Source: JBGPFS01 sp041483455
GTDB lineage: Bacteria; Chloroflexota; Limnocylindria; Limnocylindrales; CSP1-4
Assembly: GCA_041483455.1 (NCBI GenBank)
Contig: JBGPFS010000019.1
Location: 1-21,304 of the forward strand
Reading direction: 5' to 3'
Length of the DNA stretch: 21,304 nucleotides
Made by a program: the position numbers and the translations under genes. The notes under the pieces are model-generated. The model saw nothing but the letters and a program-made list of their open reading frames with translations. It ran no database searches and was not told where the DNA came from. Below, piece by piece: positions 7,601-14,465 of the stretch. Numbering within the stretch: position 1 is the first letter of the stretch; every line of letters begins with the position of its first letter.

Positions 7601-9952
7601 AGCAGCGACCTGGGTCGCGGTCCGGAGCAGGTCCAACGTGGTGGCCGTCTCGATCACGGAGACCGAGCCGTCGTCACTCCCCACGAAGACCCGATGCCCG
7701 ACGGCATCGAGGGCGAGCGCCCGGGCGCCCGGCAGGGGGATCGAAGCCACGAGCCGCCGCGAGGCCAGGTCGTAGGCCCGGACCTCGGAGCCCGTCGCGA
7801 CGTAGAACCGGTCGCCGGCCCGAGCGGCCGGGAGGGATGGGTCGTCCCAGCGCGGCTCGACGAGGGCATCGCTGATCGGGACTCCGAGGTCGGTCTGGCC
7901 GGTCGTTCGGTCGTCGCCCCAGGCCATCAACCCGACGGCGATCGCGTACTTCGCCAGGTGGGGATGGGTGTACTCGTAGATGTCGTGCTTCATCCCGTAG
8001 CGCCAGTCCTGGAGGAACTCCATGGCGGTCCGGGCGTGGTAGACCTCGTCGAAGTGGAACTGCTGCGGCTCCGACAGCCGGAAGGTGCGCATCGTCAGGA
8101 CACCCACCACGAGGACGATCACCGCGAGGAGGTCGAGCCGGTCCAGCCGGCCCCCGGGCTCGCCGTGGAGGACGCGGGTCCGGTCCGAGAGCCTGGGCGA
8201 GGCATGGAGCGCCCGGCGGATGCGTTCGCCCAGGGTCCGCCGGTCCTGGGGCCAGGCGTGGCGTGCGTCGTCGAACGGGCCAGGCCCGGCGATCGGGGCA
8301 GCCTGGGCGATCGGGCCGGGTCCTCGGGCGGCGCCTCCGAGGGCGGCCGGTCCTCGGCCGGCGCGTCCGAGGACGGCCCCGACGGTGGCCCGGACCGCGA
8401 TCGCGGCGGCGGGTCCGGACGGCTCCGGCCGCGCCCGTTCGCCCGTGGCCCGGGCGCCGTCGGCCGGCGATCCGTCGGCGGCTTCGTCGGCGGCGGCCTC
8501 GTCGGCCGCATCGGCCAGGGCATCCGCCTCCAGGCGCCGACCCGCGCCCGGACGGAGCTCGGTGGCCGCCCAGACCAGGACCGCCAGGTGGACGAGCGCG
8601 ATCGCGGCCACCCCCGCCAGGGATCGGACCGCCCCCGCGATCCCCAGCCAGTCCTCGATCCTCGGGTTCTTGTAGAACGGCAGGGTGAGGACCGCGTAGA
8701 GGTTCAGGAAGTTGGCCACGGCCAGCGCCAGGTACGCGAGCCGCCAGCGGAACGAGCCGGCGGCGAGGATCGCCCCGAGCGCGAAGAACGGGTAGAGGTA
8801 GCGCTCGTGGACGCGGGTCGGCACGACGAAGAAGACCATCGCCAGCACGGTCACGCCCAGCAGGATCGTCCAGCGGTCGTCGCGCCGGGCGACCACCGCA
8901 CAGACCGCTCCGATCGCCAGCAGGAGGAGCGCCGTCCCCACGTAGAGCGCCGGGATCCCCAGGACGAGCGTGGCCACCTCGCCCGGCTTGTCGCCCGCGA
9001 CGTCCCGCAGCCAGTTGCCGGCCGCCGCGAGCCCGTTCCCGTCGCGCGAGAAGAGAGCCCACGGGTTGTAGGCGTTGACGGTCAGGTACGGGTAGCCGCC
9101 GGCTGTCTTGCCCACCTGGCCGAGCAGGTCGGGGATCGACAGGCCGAACGGCAGGCACAATGCGACCGCCGTCCCGAGACCGGCGATCCCGCTGGTCAGG
9201 AGGCGAACGGGGCTCCGGCCTTTCCACCGGGCGGGCTGCTCCACTCCGGGAGCGGTCGGGGAGTCTCCGGACCCAGGCGAGCGTGACGGCTCAGCGGCCC
9301 GGCGGCGGGCGAGCAGCGGCAGGACCAGGTACCGCCGGAGCAGCACGACCGCGAGGATCGGGACCAGGATCCCCAGTTGCGGCTTGACGATGGCGGCCAC
9401 GGCCGCCAGGACCGTCGCCCGCTCGGGACGGTCGCGCCAGGTCTCCCGCACGGCCAGGAGCAGAAAGATCAGCCCGAACGAGTCGACCTGGCCCCAGATC
9501 GCGCTGTCGAACCAACTGACCGGGTTGACCACGAACAGGAGGGCAGCGAAGAGCGCCGCCCGGCGCGACCCACCCAGCTCCCGGACGAGGCTCGCGGCGA
9601 GCCAGCCGACGGCCACGTCGGCGACGATGGCGGGGAGCTTGATGAGCTCGCCGATCCCGCCGAGCCACTGCCCGACGATCCCCACGAGCCAGAGGACGTA
9701 GAGGTAGCCCGGGGTGTAGTCGATGAAGAAGCCGCGCCCGTAGAACCCGAAGGGGCCGTGCTGGGCGAGCTCGTTCGCCCACGCGGTGAAGGAGGCGCGG
9801 TCCACCCCGAACCCGGCGCCCGGGAGGAGGACGTATGCGATGATGAGGCGAAGGGCGAGCCCGAGGCCGAGGACGACGATGAGCGCGACGACGGGTGACC
9901 GCGTTGCGGCTCCGGAGCCCCGGCCGGACGCACCCATCGCGGGGCCTGCCAA
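4475..9952 (-). CDS. Giant fused membrane glycosyltransferase: GT-C module + PMT (GT39) module with inserted beta-propeller-like domain
   Basis: An 1825-aa polytopic membrane protein in one continuous frame. Residues ~20-465 form a first GT-C module: FGVDRASF with candidate catalytic Asp51, DYTPGYLYVLW near 78-88, about ten hydrophobic segments and VHERYLYPFFALG near 381-393. Residues ~466-600 are an Ala/Pro/Gly-rich linker. From ~605 a second module matches protein O-mannosyltransferases: FHFDEVYHARTAMEFL with the DE pair Asp635-Glu636, YTHPHLAKY near 661-669, WRLPGVLAG near 1095-1103, LDGMLFVQSRIAMND near 1133-1147 and PYWAWPLDLKPVWFY near 1441-1455. Residues ~710-1090 interrupt this module with repeats such as DRFYVATGSEVRAYDL and HRVFVGSDDGSVSVIE, typical of extracytoplasmic beta-propellers. 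PMTs use polyprenyl-phosphate-mannose outside the membrane. TTG 9952 is chosen because AGGAGG lies nine bases upstream; ATG 9937 is the alternative. The last 142 bases overlap the PimA-like gene. Confidence 0.85.
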   Translation of the reverse strand: MAGPAMGASGRGSGAATRSPVVALIVVLGLGLALRLIIAYVLLPGAGFGVDRASFTAWANELAQHGPFGFYGRGFFIDYTPGYLYVLWLVGIVGQWLGGIGELIKLPAIVADVAVGWLAASLVRELGGSRRAALFAALLFVVNPVSWFDSAIWGQVDSFGLIFLLLAVRETWRDRPERATVLAAVAAIVKPQLGILVPILAVVLLRRYLVLPLLARRRAAEPSRSPGSGDSPTAPGVEQPARWKGRSPVRLLTSGIAGLGTAVALCLPFGLSIPDLLGQVGKTAGGYPYLTVNAYNPWALFSRDGNGLAAAGNWLRDVAGDKPGEVATLVLGIPALYVGTALLLLAIGAVCAVVARRDDRWTILLGVTVLAMVFFVVPTRVHERYLYPFFALGAILAAGSFRWRLAYLALAVANFLNLYAVLTLPFYKNPRIEDWLGIAGAVRSLAGVAAIALVHLAVLVWAATELRPGAGRRLEADALADAADEAAADEAADGSPADGARATGERARPEPSGPAAAIAVRATVGAVLGRAGRGPAALGGAARGPGPIAQAAPIAGPGPFDDARHAWPQDRRTLGERIRRALHASPRLSDRTRVLHGEPGGRLDRLDLLAVIVLVVGVLTMRTFRLSEPQQFHFDEVYHARTAMEFLQDWRYGMKHDIYEYTHPHLAKYAIAVGLMAWGDDRTTGQTDLGVPISDALVEPRWDDPSLPAARAGDRFYVATGSEVRAYDLASRRLVASIPLPGARALALDAVGHRVFVGSDDGSVSVIETATTLDLLRTATQVAAGPSASAAPFATLGAPVERLFVTSDGSALVAVAKGELISIDPSSGALGGRLALAGIGDIADGGTGDALVADPTQVTDPTAAAATIAALIGGDSGTYALRLKAALGGGTPAGSAIPIAGSIPLDRADALDRAITDGRLPGLSVRALPLLAVADRSGVSFVEPTTATLVQTIALDAAATGIANVPDIDGPKVYVAEGGSRMAVIKLGAAGAKVGAPSLFTSFAMPGPVRRVTYDNASSMVHVLGDRPGGSGQTVYVIEPHGNAVYADAPVPFTVVAWATDVNQRYPSLDRQQLLVASADGTLGTVDIGSHSFAWRLPGVLAGALTGALLYLLARILFRRRSVAVGVGLVVLLDGMLFVQSRIAMNDVYVGLFIAAAYALFAALWTGRLRGWAPFWLLMPVVGGLLGLALASKWVALYAIAGIGILILGRSALGRIVTILGLVAGSALLGYLALIVPKDAATSGGNLVFIGLMIALTIAATLVTVLRPIAWSAEEIRLAIGGPAAAGIGIFGLAVAAGAAERKLALGPVSMTPIEIALALVIGSVVVWGILRAAGAWGLGPLAAPPDPDDPLALVERAASPPEGWLRPGALGGLPLVWLAVSLLAIPVVVYVVSYLPWVALGNRLTEGWPPGNTGKTLLQLTADMYRYHNDLRATHAASSPYWAWPLDLKPVWFYQGSFAGNTAAAIYDHGNLVLWWLGIPALAFAAWQAFKRRSLALGLVTVGFALQWIPWSRIDRVTFQYHEYAGLPFVTLALGYFLAELWHGTSRRVWLVARLVAAGMLMLPALLWLFKAPLCAFVRVTAANPGSAACQTTAPGTLLVTTQVAGIAIVLIGAGVLLVGQLLALGRPTLTPAETTRRLVALSVTMLGAIGALVIVRALLPASPLVSLQGFSTEPIAALVLVVLAPFAWVIATARDARRFTAGLVAAAAIWFIVFYPNISALPLPAAWVNTYQGLLPTWLYAFQFPVNTDPAVQGVKLIDLGSIGLFGLVGATCLIVGYSAWTWRIASAGSRALDASAAPDAPAALDASAAPGPIRTDVGTGDR
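4514..4573. repeat. Two 24-bp direct repeats, 36-bp period, in the overlap of two genes
   Basis: An identical 24-base unit occurs at 4514-4537 and 4550-4573, so the period is 36 bases, or 12 codons. It lies in the tail-to-tail overlap of the PimA-like gene and the giant glycosyltransferase gene. It encodes an Ala/Asp/Ser-rich repeat on the + strand (GAADASSA twice) and an Ala/Asp/Pro/Ser-rich repeat on the - strand (ALDASAAP twice). A repeat unit divisible by three keeps both frames open when the copy number changes. Confidence 0.9.
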
Positions 9953-9961
9953 CGGGGTCGG

Positions 9962-9996
9962 CCTCCTGCTCGAGCGCTGAGGTGGTGCGGAGTATA
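9962..9996 (-). promoter_or_regulatory. Candidate -10 box and strong Shine-Dalgarno for the giant glycosyltransferase gene
   Basis: On the minus strand, TATACT (9996-9991) stands out in very GC-rich surroundings and resembles a sigma-70 -10 element. I see no convincing -35. AGGAGG (9967-9962) follows and sits nine bases before TTG 9952. This spacing favours TTG over ATG 9937. The site lies in the divergent junction, so the same AT-rich spot may also affect the + strand unit. Confidence 0.5.
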
Positions 9997-11379
9997 GCGC
10001 AGGGCTCCGATCGCGACGCCCGGGCGACCGTCCGGAGAGGCCTCCGGAATGGCTTCCCGACCGCCGCCGTCGGCCTCGCCGTCGTCGTCCTGCTGCTCGC
10101 CACGTACCTCGTGAGCAACCCGCGGCGCGACGGGCTGTACGCCCACTTCACCTGGCAGGCCGCGGCCTGGCTCGAGGGCGAGACGGCGATCCGTTACCCG
10201 GTCCCCGCGGTCGGCGACCGGCCCGCCAACGACTACTACCAGGACGTCATCCCCGCCTCGGTGCCCGGTCGCGGGGAGATCCCGTTCCCGCCCCTGCCGG
10301 CGGTCGTCCTCCTGCCGTTCGTGGCGATCTGGGGCCTGGCGACCAACGCCCAGCTCCTCGGCGCGTTCCTCGCCGCGCTCGACGTCGGGATCGCGTTCTG
10401 GGTCCTCGGCCGGCTCCCGCTCGACCGCCGCGCCCGCGTCGCCGCGACCGTCTTCTTCGGTCTCGGGACCGTCTTCTGGTACAGCGCGGCGGTCGCGACG
10501 ACGTGGTTCTTCGCCCATCTCGTCGCGGTCGGGCTGGGGCTCGGCGCGGTCGGGCTGGCGCTTGCCGGCGACCCGGGCGCCGCCTCGGGGGAGGAACCGC
10601 CCCACGGGGCCGTCGTCGCCCCGGCCGTCGGCGGCGGGCTCGGGATCGATCGTCGCCAGGTCCTGGCCGGCCTGTGCTTCGGGCTCGCCGCGACGGCTCG
10701 CCTGACCGTCGTCTTCGGCGCCCCCTTCTTCGTGCTCGTCGGGGCTGGGCGCGACTGGCGGGCGCGAGCGCTCGGGGCGGCCCTCGGCGCGGCGCTCCCG
10801 CTCGGGGCGCTCTTCGCTTACACGTACTTCACGACCGGCCAGCTCCAGAACCCGGTCTACGAGACCCTCTACCGCCTCGAGGCGCTCTCGTACCCGCAGC
10901 TCGGTTACCGGATCGACTGGGCGCTGGAGGATCCGCGCTACCTCGTCCGGAACCTGCCGCTCATGCTGGCGGGACTCCCCGATATCCTTCCCGCGTGCAC
11001 CGACGGCGCGAGCGTGCGTGGCTTCTTCTCGGCAGCCTGCCCGTGGGTCGTCCCGAAGGACGTCGGGATGGGCCTGCTTCTCACGAGCCCGGCCTGGCTT
11101 CTCGCCGTCCCGACGCTCCGCTGGTGGGCGGAAGACCGGCTCGTCACCGGGGTCGTGCTGGCGACCGTCGCGATCGCGGTCGTCGACCTCATGCACTTCA
11201 GCCAGGGTTGGGTCCAGTTCGGGTATCGGTTCAGTCTCGACTGGCTGCCCTTCGCCCTGCCGCTCCTCGCGATCGGGCTGGTCGGCCTGCGCCGACGCTG
11301 GATCGGCTACGGGCTGATCGCGGTCTCGGTGGCGGTCAACGCCTGGGGCGTCGCCTGGGGCCGGATCCTGGGCTGGTGA
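9982..11379 (+). CDS. Polytopic membrane protein, probable GT-C-type glycosyltransferase
   Basis: About 465 aa with roughly ten hydrophobic segments, the first near residues 28-44. After it comes a hydrophilic loop containing DYYQDVIPASVPGRGEIPFP and later FGYRFSLDWLPFALPLLAIGL near the end, a pattern seen in GT-C-like membrane proteins annotated in Chloroflexota and Actinobacteria. No sequence motif identifies a sugar or acceptor. The start is uncertain: the frame is open from GTG 9895, which would overlap the divergent giant gene by 58 bases, and GTG 9982 or 9985 are the next candidates; none has a strong ribosome site. The next gene begins one base after its stop, so the two are probably cotranscribed with the GT2 gene. 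Its job is inferred from fold pattern and neighbours only. Confidence 0.7.
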   Translation: MVRSIAQGSDRDARATVRRGLRNGFPTAAVGLAVVVLLLATYLVSNPRRDGLYAHFTWQAAAWLEGETAIRYPVPAVGDRPANDYYQDVIPASVPGRGEIPFPPLPAVVLLPFVAIWGLATNAQLLGAFLAALDVGIAFWVLGRLPLDRRARVAATVFFGLGTVFWYSAAVATTWFFAHLVAVGLGLGAVGLALAGDPGAASGEEPPHGAVVAPAVGGGLGIDRRQVLAGLCFGLAATARLTVVFGAPFFVLVGAGRDWRARALGAALGAALPLGALFAYTYFTTGQLQNPVYETLYRLEALSYPQLGYRIDWALEDPRYLVRNLPLMLAGLPDILPACTDGASVRGFFSAACPWVVPKDVGMGLLLTSPAWLLAVPTLRWWAEDRLVTGVVLATVAIAVVDLMHFSQGWVQFGYRFSLDWLPFALPLLAIGLVGLRRRWIGYGLIAVSVAVNAWGVAWGRILGW

Positions 11380-11380
11380 G

Positions 11381-13072
11381 GTGACCGCGACGAGCGGGCC
11401 CCGGGACGCGGGCGCCCGGGGTGGGCGGTTCGGACCGGAGGCGGCCGCGGCGGGCCTGGCCGGACTGGTCGCCTTCGGGCTGGCCGTCGCCACGCTCATG
11501 CCCGGTGTCGGCTACTGGGACACCGCCGAGGCCCAGACCGTGGCCCCGATCCTCGGGACCGCCCACCCGACCGGCTTCCCGAGCTACGTGCTCCTCGGCT
11601 GGGTGGCCTCGGCCGTGCTCAGCCCGTTCGGCGACCCGGCGTTCCGGATGAACCTCCTGTCGGCGATCCTCGGCGGAGCAGCCGCCGCGCTGACCGCGCG
11701 GCTCACGATCCGCCTCACCGGGCGGGCGCTCGTCGGCTTGCTGGCCGGCTTGCTCCTCGCGACGACGCCGATCGCCTGGTCGGTCGCGAACCATGCCGAC
11801 GGCCACGCCCTCCACCTCGCCCTCGTCGCCTTGCTGCTCGGGCTGCTCGTGGAATGGGGGATCGCCCGGCGCGGCGTCGCGGCGGGCGGCCCAGGCGGCC
11901 GGACGGGTCAGGTCGACCGAGCCGCCGACCGATGGCTGATCGCGGCGGCGGTCGTCTTCGGGATCAGCCTCGGGAACCACACGCTGACGCTTCTCCTCGC
12001 GCCCGGGATCGCGCTCTACGTGCTGGCCGTGGAGCCCCGGATCGTCCTTCGACCGGGTCTCCTCGCCCGCTGCCTGGGTGCGCTCGTGCTGACCACCGTC
12101 GTCCTCTACCTGGAGTTACCCCTCCGCGCCGGGCCGCTCCGGGCGCCGCTCGTCTACGGGCACCCGGAGACGTGGGACGGATTCACCTACGTCGTCCTCG
12201 CCGAGCAGTTCCGGGGCAGCCTCGTCGCGCCGTTCGCCGACCTCGGGACGAAGTGGGCCGCCCTCCTCAAGCTCGCCGGCGCACAGCTTGGCCTGTTCGC
12301 CCTCGTCGTCCCCGTCGCACTCCTCGTGACGGTCGTCCGCCGACCGCGCTACGCCCTGCTCACGGTCCCGGCGGTGGTCATCACCTGCTGGTTCGCGGCC
12401 AGTTACCAGAACGCCGACATCGCGCGCTACTACCTCGGGCCGGCACTCATCGTCAGCACCTGGATCGGGATCCTGGTGGCCGAGGCGATCGGGGTCGCCG
12501 AGCGACTGGCTGGTCGGGCCGCTGTCGGGGACGACTGGAGCGACGTGGACGAGGCGGACGAGGCGGACGACCACGCCGGCGGGGCGGGCGACGACCCACC
12601 CGACGACGCCCGGGCCCCGGGTCGTCGGCGCTCTGCGGCCGGGTCGATCCCGCTCGTCGCCCTGGCGATCGTAAGCGCCCTGTTCGGTCTCCTGGTACCG
12701 ACCATCCCCGAGCGCTGGCGGGCCGTCGACCGGAGCCAGGATCGGGGCGCCTCGGCGTGGCTCGCCGGCGTCGAGACGGCGGTCGAACCCGGCGCGATCA
12801 TGGTGAGCTGGTGGAGCTACTCGACCCCGCTATGGTACGCACAGCTGGTGGAGGGCAAGCTGCCTGGCGTCCGGATCGTGGACGACCGTACCCGTCTCGA
12901 TGAGCACCTCGGAGAACTCAGCGACGTGATCGACGCCAATCTCGGCCGGCGGCCGATCTACCTCATCCGGCCCCCCGACGAGATCTCCCGACTCGGCCAG
13001 CGCTACGTTCTCCAGGAGGTCCCGATCGCCGGCGGCCAGCCGCTGATCCAGGTCCTGAGGGTCCGGCCGTGA
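11381..13072 (+). CDS. DUF2723 (TMEM260-like) polytopic membrane protein, putative GT-C O-mannosyltransferase
   Basis: A 563-aa integral membrane protein starting at GTG 11381. The N-terminal part carries the DUF2723 hallmark: MPGVGYWDTAEAQTVAPILG with Asp47 and Glu50 just after the first membrane segment, then AHPTGFPSYVLLG near 61-73, and later SLGNHTLTLLLAPG near 196-209. Asp/Glu after the first membrane segment is where GT-C enzymes place the catalytic acid. Residues ~384-418 form a strongly acidic, then basic, soluble loop containing a short repeated EAD unit. The C-terminal ~110 residues are a soluble domain. The human homologue TMEM260 is reported to be a protein O-mannosyltransferase, so a similar activity is plausible here. 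It ends in a GTGA overlap with the GT2 gene, which would supply its donor. Confidence 0.85.
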   Translation: MTATSGPRDAGARGGRFGPEAAAAGLAGLVAFGLAVATLMPGVGYWDTAEAQTVAPILGTAHPTGFPSYVLLGWVASAVLSPFGDPAFRMNLLSAILGGAAAALTARLTIRLTGRALVGLLAGLLLATTPIAWSVANHADGHALHLALVALLLGLLVEWGIARRGVAAGGPGGRTGQVDRAADRWLIAAAVVFGISLGNHTLTLLLAPGIALYVLAVEPRIVLRPGLLARCLGALVLTTVVLYLELPLRAGPLRAPLVYGHPETWDGFTYVVLAEQFRGSLVAPFADLGTKWAALLKLAGAQLGLFALVVPVALLVTVVRRPRYALLTVPAVVITCWFAASYQNADIARYYLGPALIVSTWIGILVAEAIGVAERLAGRAAVGDDWSDVDEADEADDHAGGAGDDPPDDARAPGRRRSAAGSIPLVALAIVSALFGLLVPTIPERWRAVDRSQDRGASAWLAGVETAVEPGAIMVSWWSYSTPLWYAQLVEGKLPGVRIVDDRTRLDEHLGELSDVIDANLGRRPIYLIRPPDEISRLGQRYVLQEVPIAGGQPLIQVLRVRP

Positions 13073-13869
13073 CCGAGAGCGTGGCCTCGTCTTCGTCGCC
13101 GGGCCGGGTCGCCGAACTCTCGTACTTCTTCCCGGCCCACAACGAGGAGGCGAACGTCGCCGCGCTCGTCGAGGAGGCCCTGGCGGAGCTGCCGGCGCTC
13201 GCGGAGCGGTTCGAGATCGTGATCGTCGACGACGGCTCGCGCGATCGGACCGGCGAGCTCGCCGATGGCCTGGCGACGGCCCACCCGGGCGTCGTGCGGG
13301 CCATCCACCACCCCACGAACCTCGGCTACGGAGCGGCGCTCCGGTCGGGCTTCCGGGCCGCCCGGTTCGATCTCGTCGGGTTCACGGATGGGGATCGCCA
13401 GTTCCGCGTCGCCGACCTCGGCCGGCTCAGCGCCCGGATCGGCGCGCCCGACGCACCGGCCGTCGTGGCCGGGTTCCGGATCCGGCGGGCCGACCCGCTG
13501 ATCCGGACGGTCTACGCCCGGTCGTACCGGCTGGCCAACCGGGTCTTCTTCGGGCTCCGCGTCCGGGACGTCGACTGCGCCTGCAAGCTCGTCCGGCGGT
13601 CGGCCCTCGAGGGGCTCCGGATCGAGAGCGGCGGGGCATTCTTCTCGGCCGAGCTGCTGATCAAGCTCCGGGCGGCAGGCCGGAGGGTGGTCGAGGTCGG
13701 CGTGCCGCACTACCCGCGGACGGCCGGATCCCCCACCGGCGCCCGGCCGCAGGTCATCCTGCGCGCCGTCCGGGACTTCTGGGGCCTGCGGCTCCGCCTG
13801 TGGGCGAACCCGGGCGCGGCGCTCCGGCGGGGCTCGGCCATCCTGGACGGGACGCCGCAGGGGCGCTGA
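13069..13869 (+). CDS. GT2 glycosyltransferase, DPM1-like polyprenyl-phosphate mannose/glucose synthase
   Basis: A 266-aa cytosolic-face GT-A transferase of family GT2. It would load a sugar from a nucleotide donor onto polyprenyl phosphate. Motifs are SYFFPAHNEEANV near 18-30, IVIVDDGSRDRTGELA near 50-65, NLGYGAALRSGF near 84-95, the metal-binding acidic motif in FTDGDRQF (Asp107, Asp109), and VRDVDCACKLVRRSAL near 165-180, which is typical of the dolichol-phosphate mannose synthase group. There is no C-terminal membrane anchor, as in short DPM1-type enzymes. The GTG start is in a GTGA overlap with the DUF2723 gene, with GAGG eight bases upstream. The product is probably the lipid-linked sugar used by the GT-C proteins in this window. 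Mannose versus glucose cannot be read from the sequence. Confidence 0.88.
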   Translation: MTESVASSSSPGRVAELSYFFPAHNEEANVAALVEEALAELPALAERFEIVIVDDGSRDRTGELADGLATAHPGVVRAIHHPTNLGYGAALRSGFRAARFDLVGFTDGDRQFRVADLGRLSARIGAPDAPAVVAGFRIRRADPLIRTVYARSYRLANRVFFGLRVRDVDCACKLVRRSALEGLRIESGGAFFSAELLIKLRAAGRRVVEVGVPHYPRTAGSPTGARPQVILRAVRDFWGLRLRLWANPGAALRRGSAILDGTPQGR

Positions 13870-13870
13870 G

Positions 13871-13899
13871 CGCGGGGCCGCCCGTGCGGGCGGCGCGCG
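13871..13899. terminator. Strong GC hairpin between convergent genes (probable bidirectional terminator)
   Basis: A perfect 7-bp stem pairs 13877-13883 with 13888-13894 around a GTGC loop. An outer CGCG/CGCG extension is possible across a small internal loop. It fills nearly the whole 30-bp gap between the stop of the + strand GT2 gene and the stop of the - strand nuclease gene. There is no T-run, as is common in very GC-rich genomes, so terminator function is inferred from structure and position. Confidence 0.6.
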
Positions 13900-14457
13900 T
13901 CACTCCGGGGCTGGGCCGTCCCGCCCGCCGCCCTCGGAACCCCGGTCGAGGGAGTTCACGAAGTCCCGGAACACCTCCAGGCGGGGATCGGCCGGCGACG
14001 GCTCGGCGTCCCCGTTCGTCTCGTCGTCACCCGCGATGCCGGCGGCCTCGGGGCTGACGCCGGCGCGGTCGAGGACCTCCTCGGCGGCGAAGACGGGGAC
14101 ACCCGTCCGGACCGCCAGGGCGAGCGCGTCGGAGGGGCGAGAATCGACCTCGAACGTGCGCTCGGCCGCGACGATGAACAGCCGGGCGTGGAACGTCTCC
14201 TCGGCCAGCGAGACGATCACGACCCGCTCGATCGACGCTCCGAGCTCCGCGAGCACCGAGGCGAAGAGGTCGTGGCTGAGGGGCCGCTCGGGCGAGACGC
14301 CCTGGAGCTTCATCGCGATCGCGTTCGCCTCCCACGGGCCGATCCAGATGGGGAGGTAGCGCTCGCGCTCGAGCTCCTTGAGGATCACCACGTGATTGCT
14401 CGAGGGCATGTGGATCCGGACGCTCTCGACCACCATCTCGACCAGCCGGTCCGCCAT
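13900..14457 (-). CDS. Bifunctional nuclease (BFN/DUF151) family protein
   Basis: A 185-aa soluble protein. Residues ~5-135 are a BFN (DUF151) domain: VVESVRIHMPSSNHVVILKE, LPIWIGPWEANAIAMKLQGV near 34-53, RPLSHDLF, VVIVSLAEETFHARLFI and the hallmark EVDSRPSDALALAVRTGVPVF near 102-122, then AAEEVLDRAG. A variable acidic segment follows, then an LEVFRDFVNSLD helix near the C terminus that is common in bacterial members. Plant members of the family have DNase and RNase activity; the bacterial role is poorly defined. ATG 14457 begins eight bases after the rhomboid stop, so the two are likely cotranscribed, and it is the last gene of the minus-strand replication block. Confidence 0.92.
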   Translation of the reverse strand: MADRLVEMVVESVRIHMPSSNHVVILKELERERYLPIWIGPWEANAIAMKLQGVSPERPLSHDLFASVLAELGASIERVVIVSLAEETFHARLFIVAAERTFEVDSRPSDALALAVRTGVPVFAAEEVLDRAGVSPEAAGIAGDDETNGDAEPSPADPRLEVFRDFVNSLDRGSEGGGRDGPAPE

Positions 14458-14465
14458 GGGCGGGA

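Noticed and set aside
8155..8557. The linker of the giant gene as a site of frameshift or a gene boundary between two separate proteins.
   Set aside because: The frame stays open throughout with no stop. I saw no convincing ribosome site and start that would define a separate second gene, so a real fusion is the simpler reading.
6680..9286. A very long open frame on the + strand (about 868 codons) opposite the giant glycosyltransferase.
   Set aside because: Its translation is Arg/Asp/Gly/Glu-rich with no membrane segments or motifs, as expected for the antisense frame of a GC-rich gene with strong third-position bias. The minus-strand protein has clear GT-C and PMT motifs.
12543..12610. A short acidic repeat (EAD units) in the DUF2723 gene as a mobile or regulatory repeat.
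   Set aside because: It is only two copies of a 9-base unit inside a soluble loop, explained by a low-complexity acidic segment.
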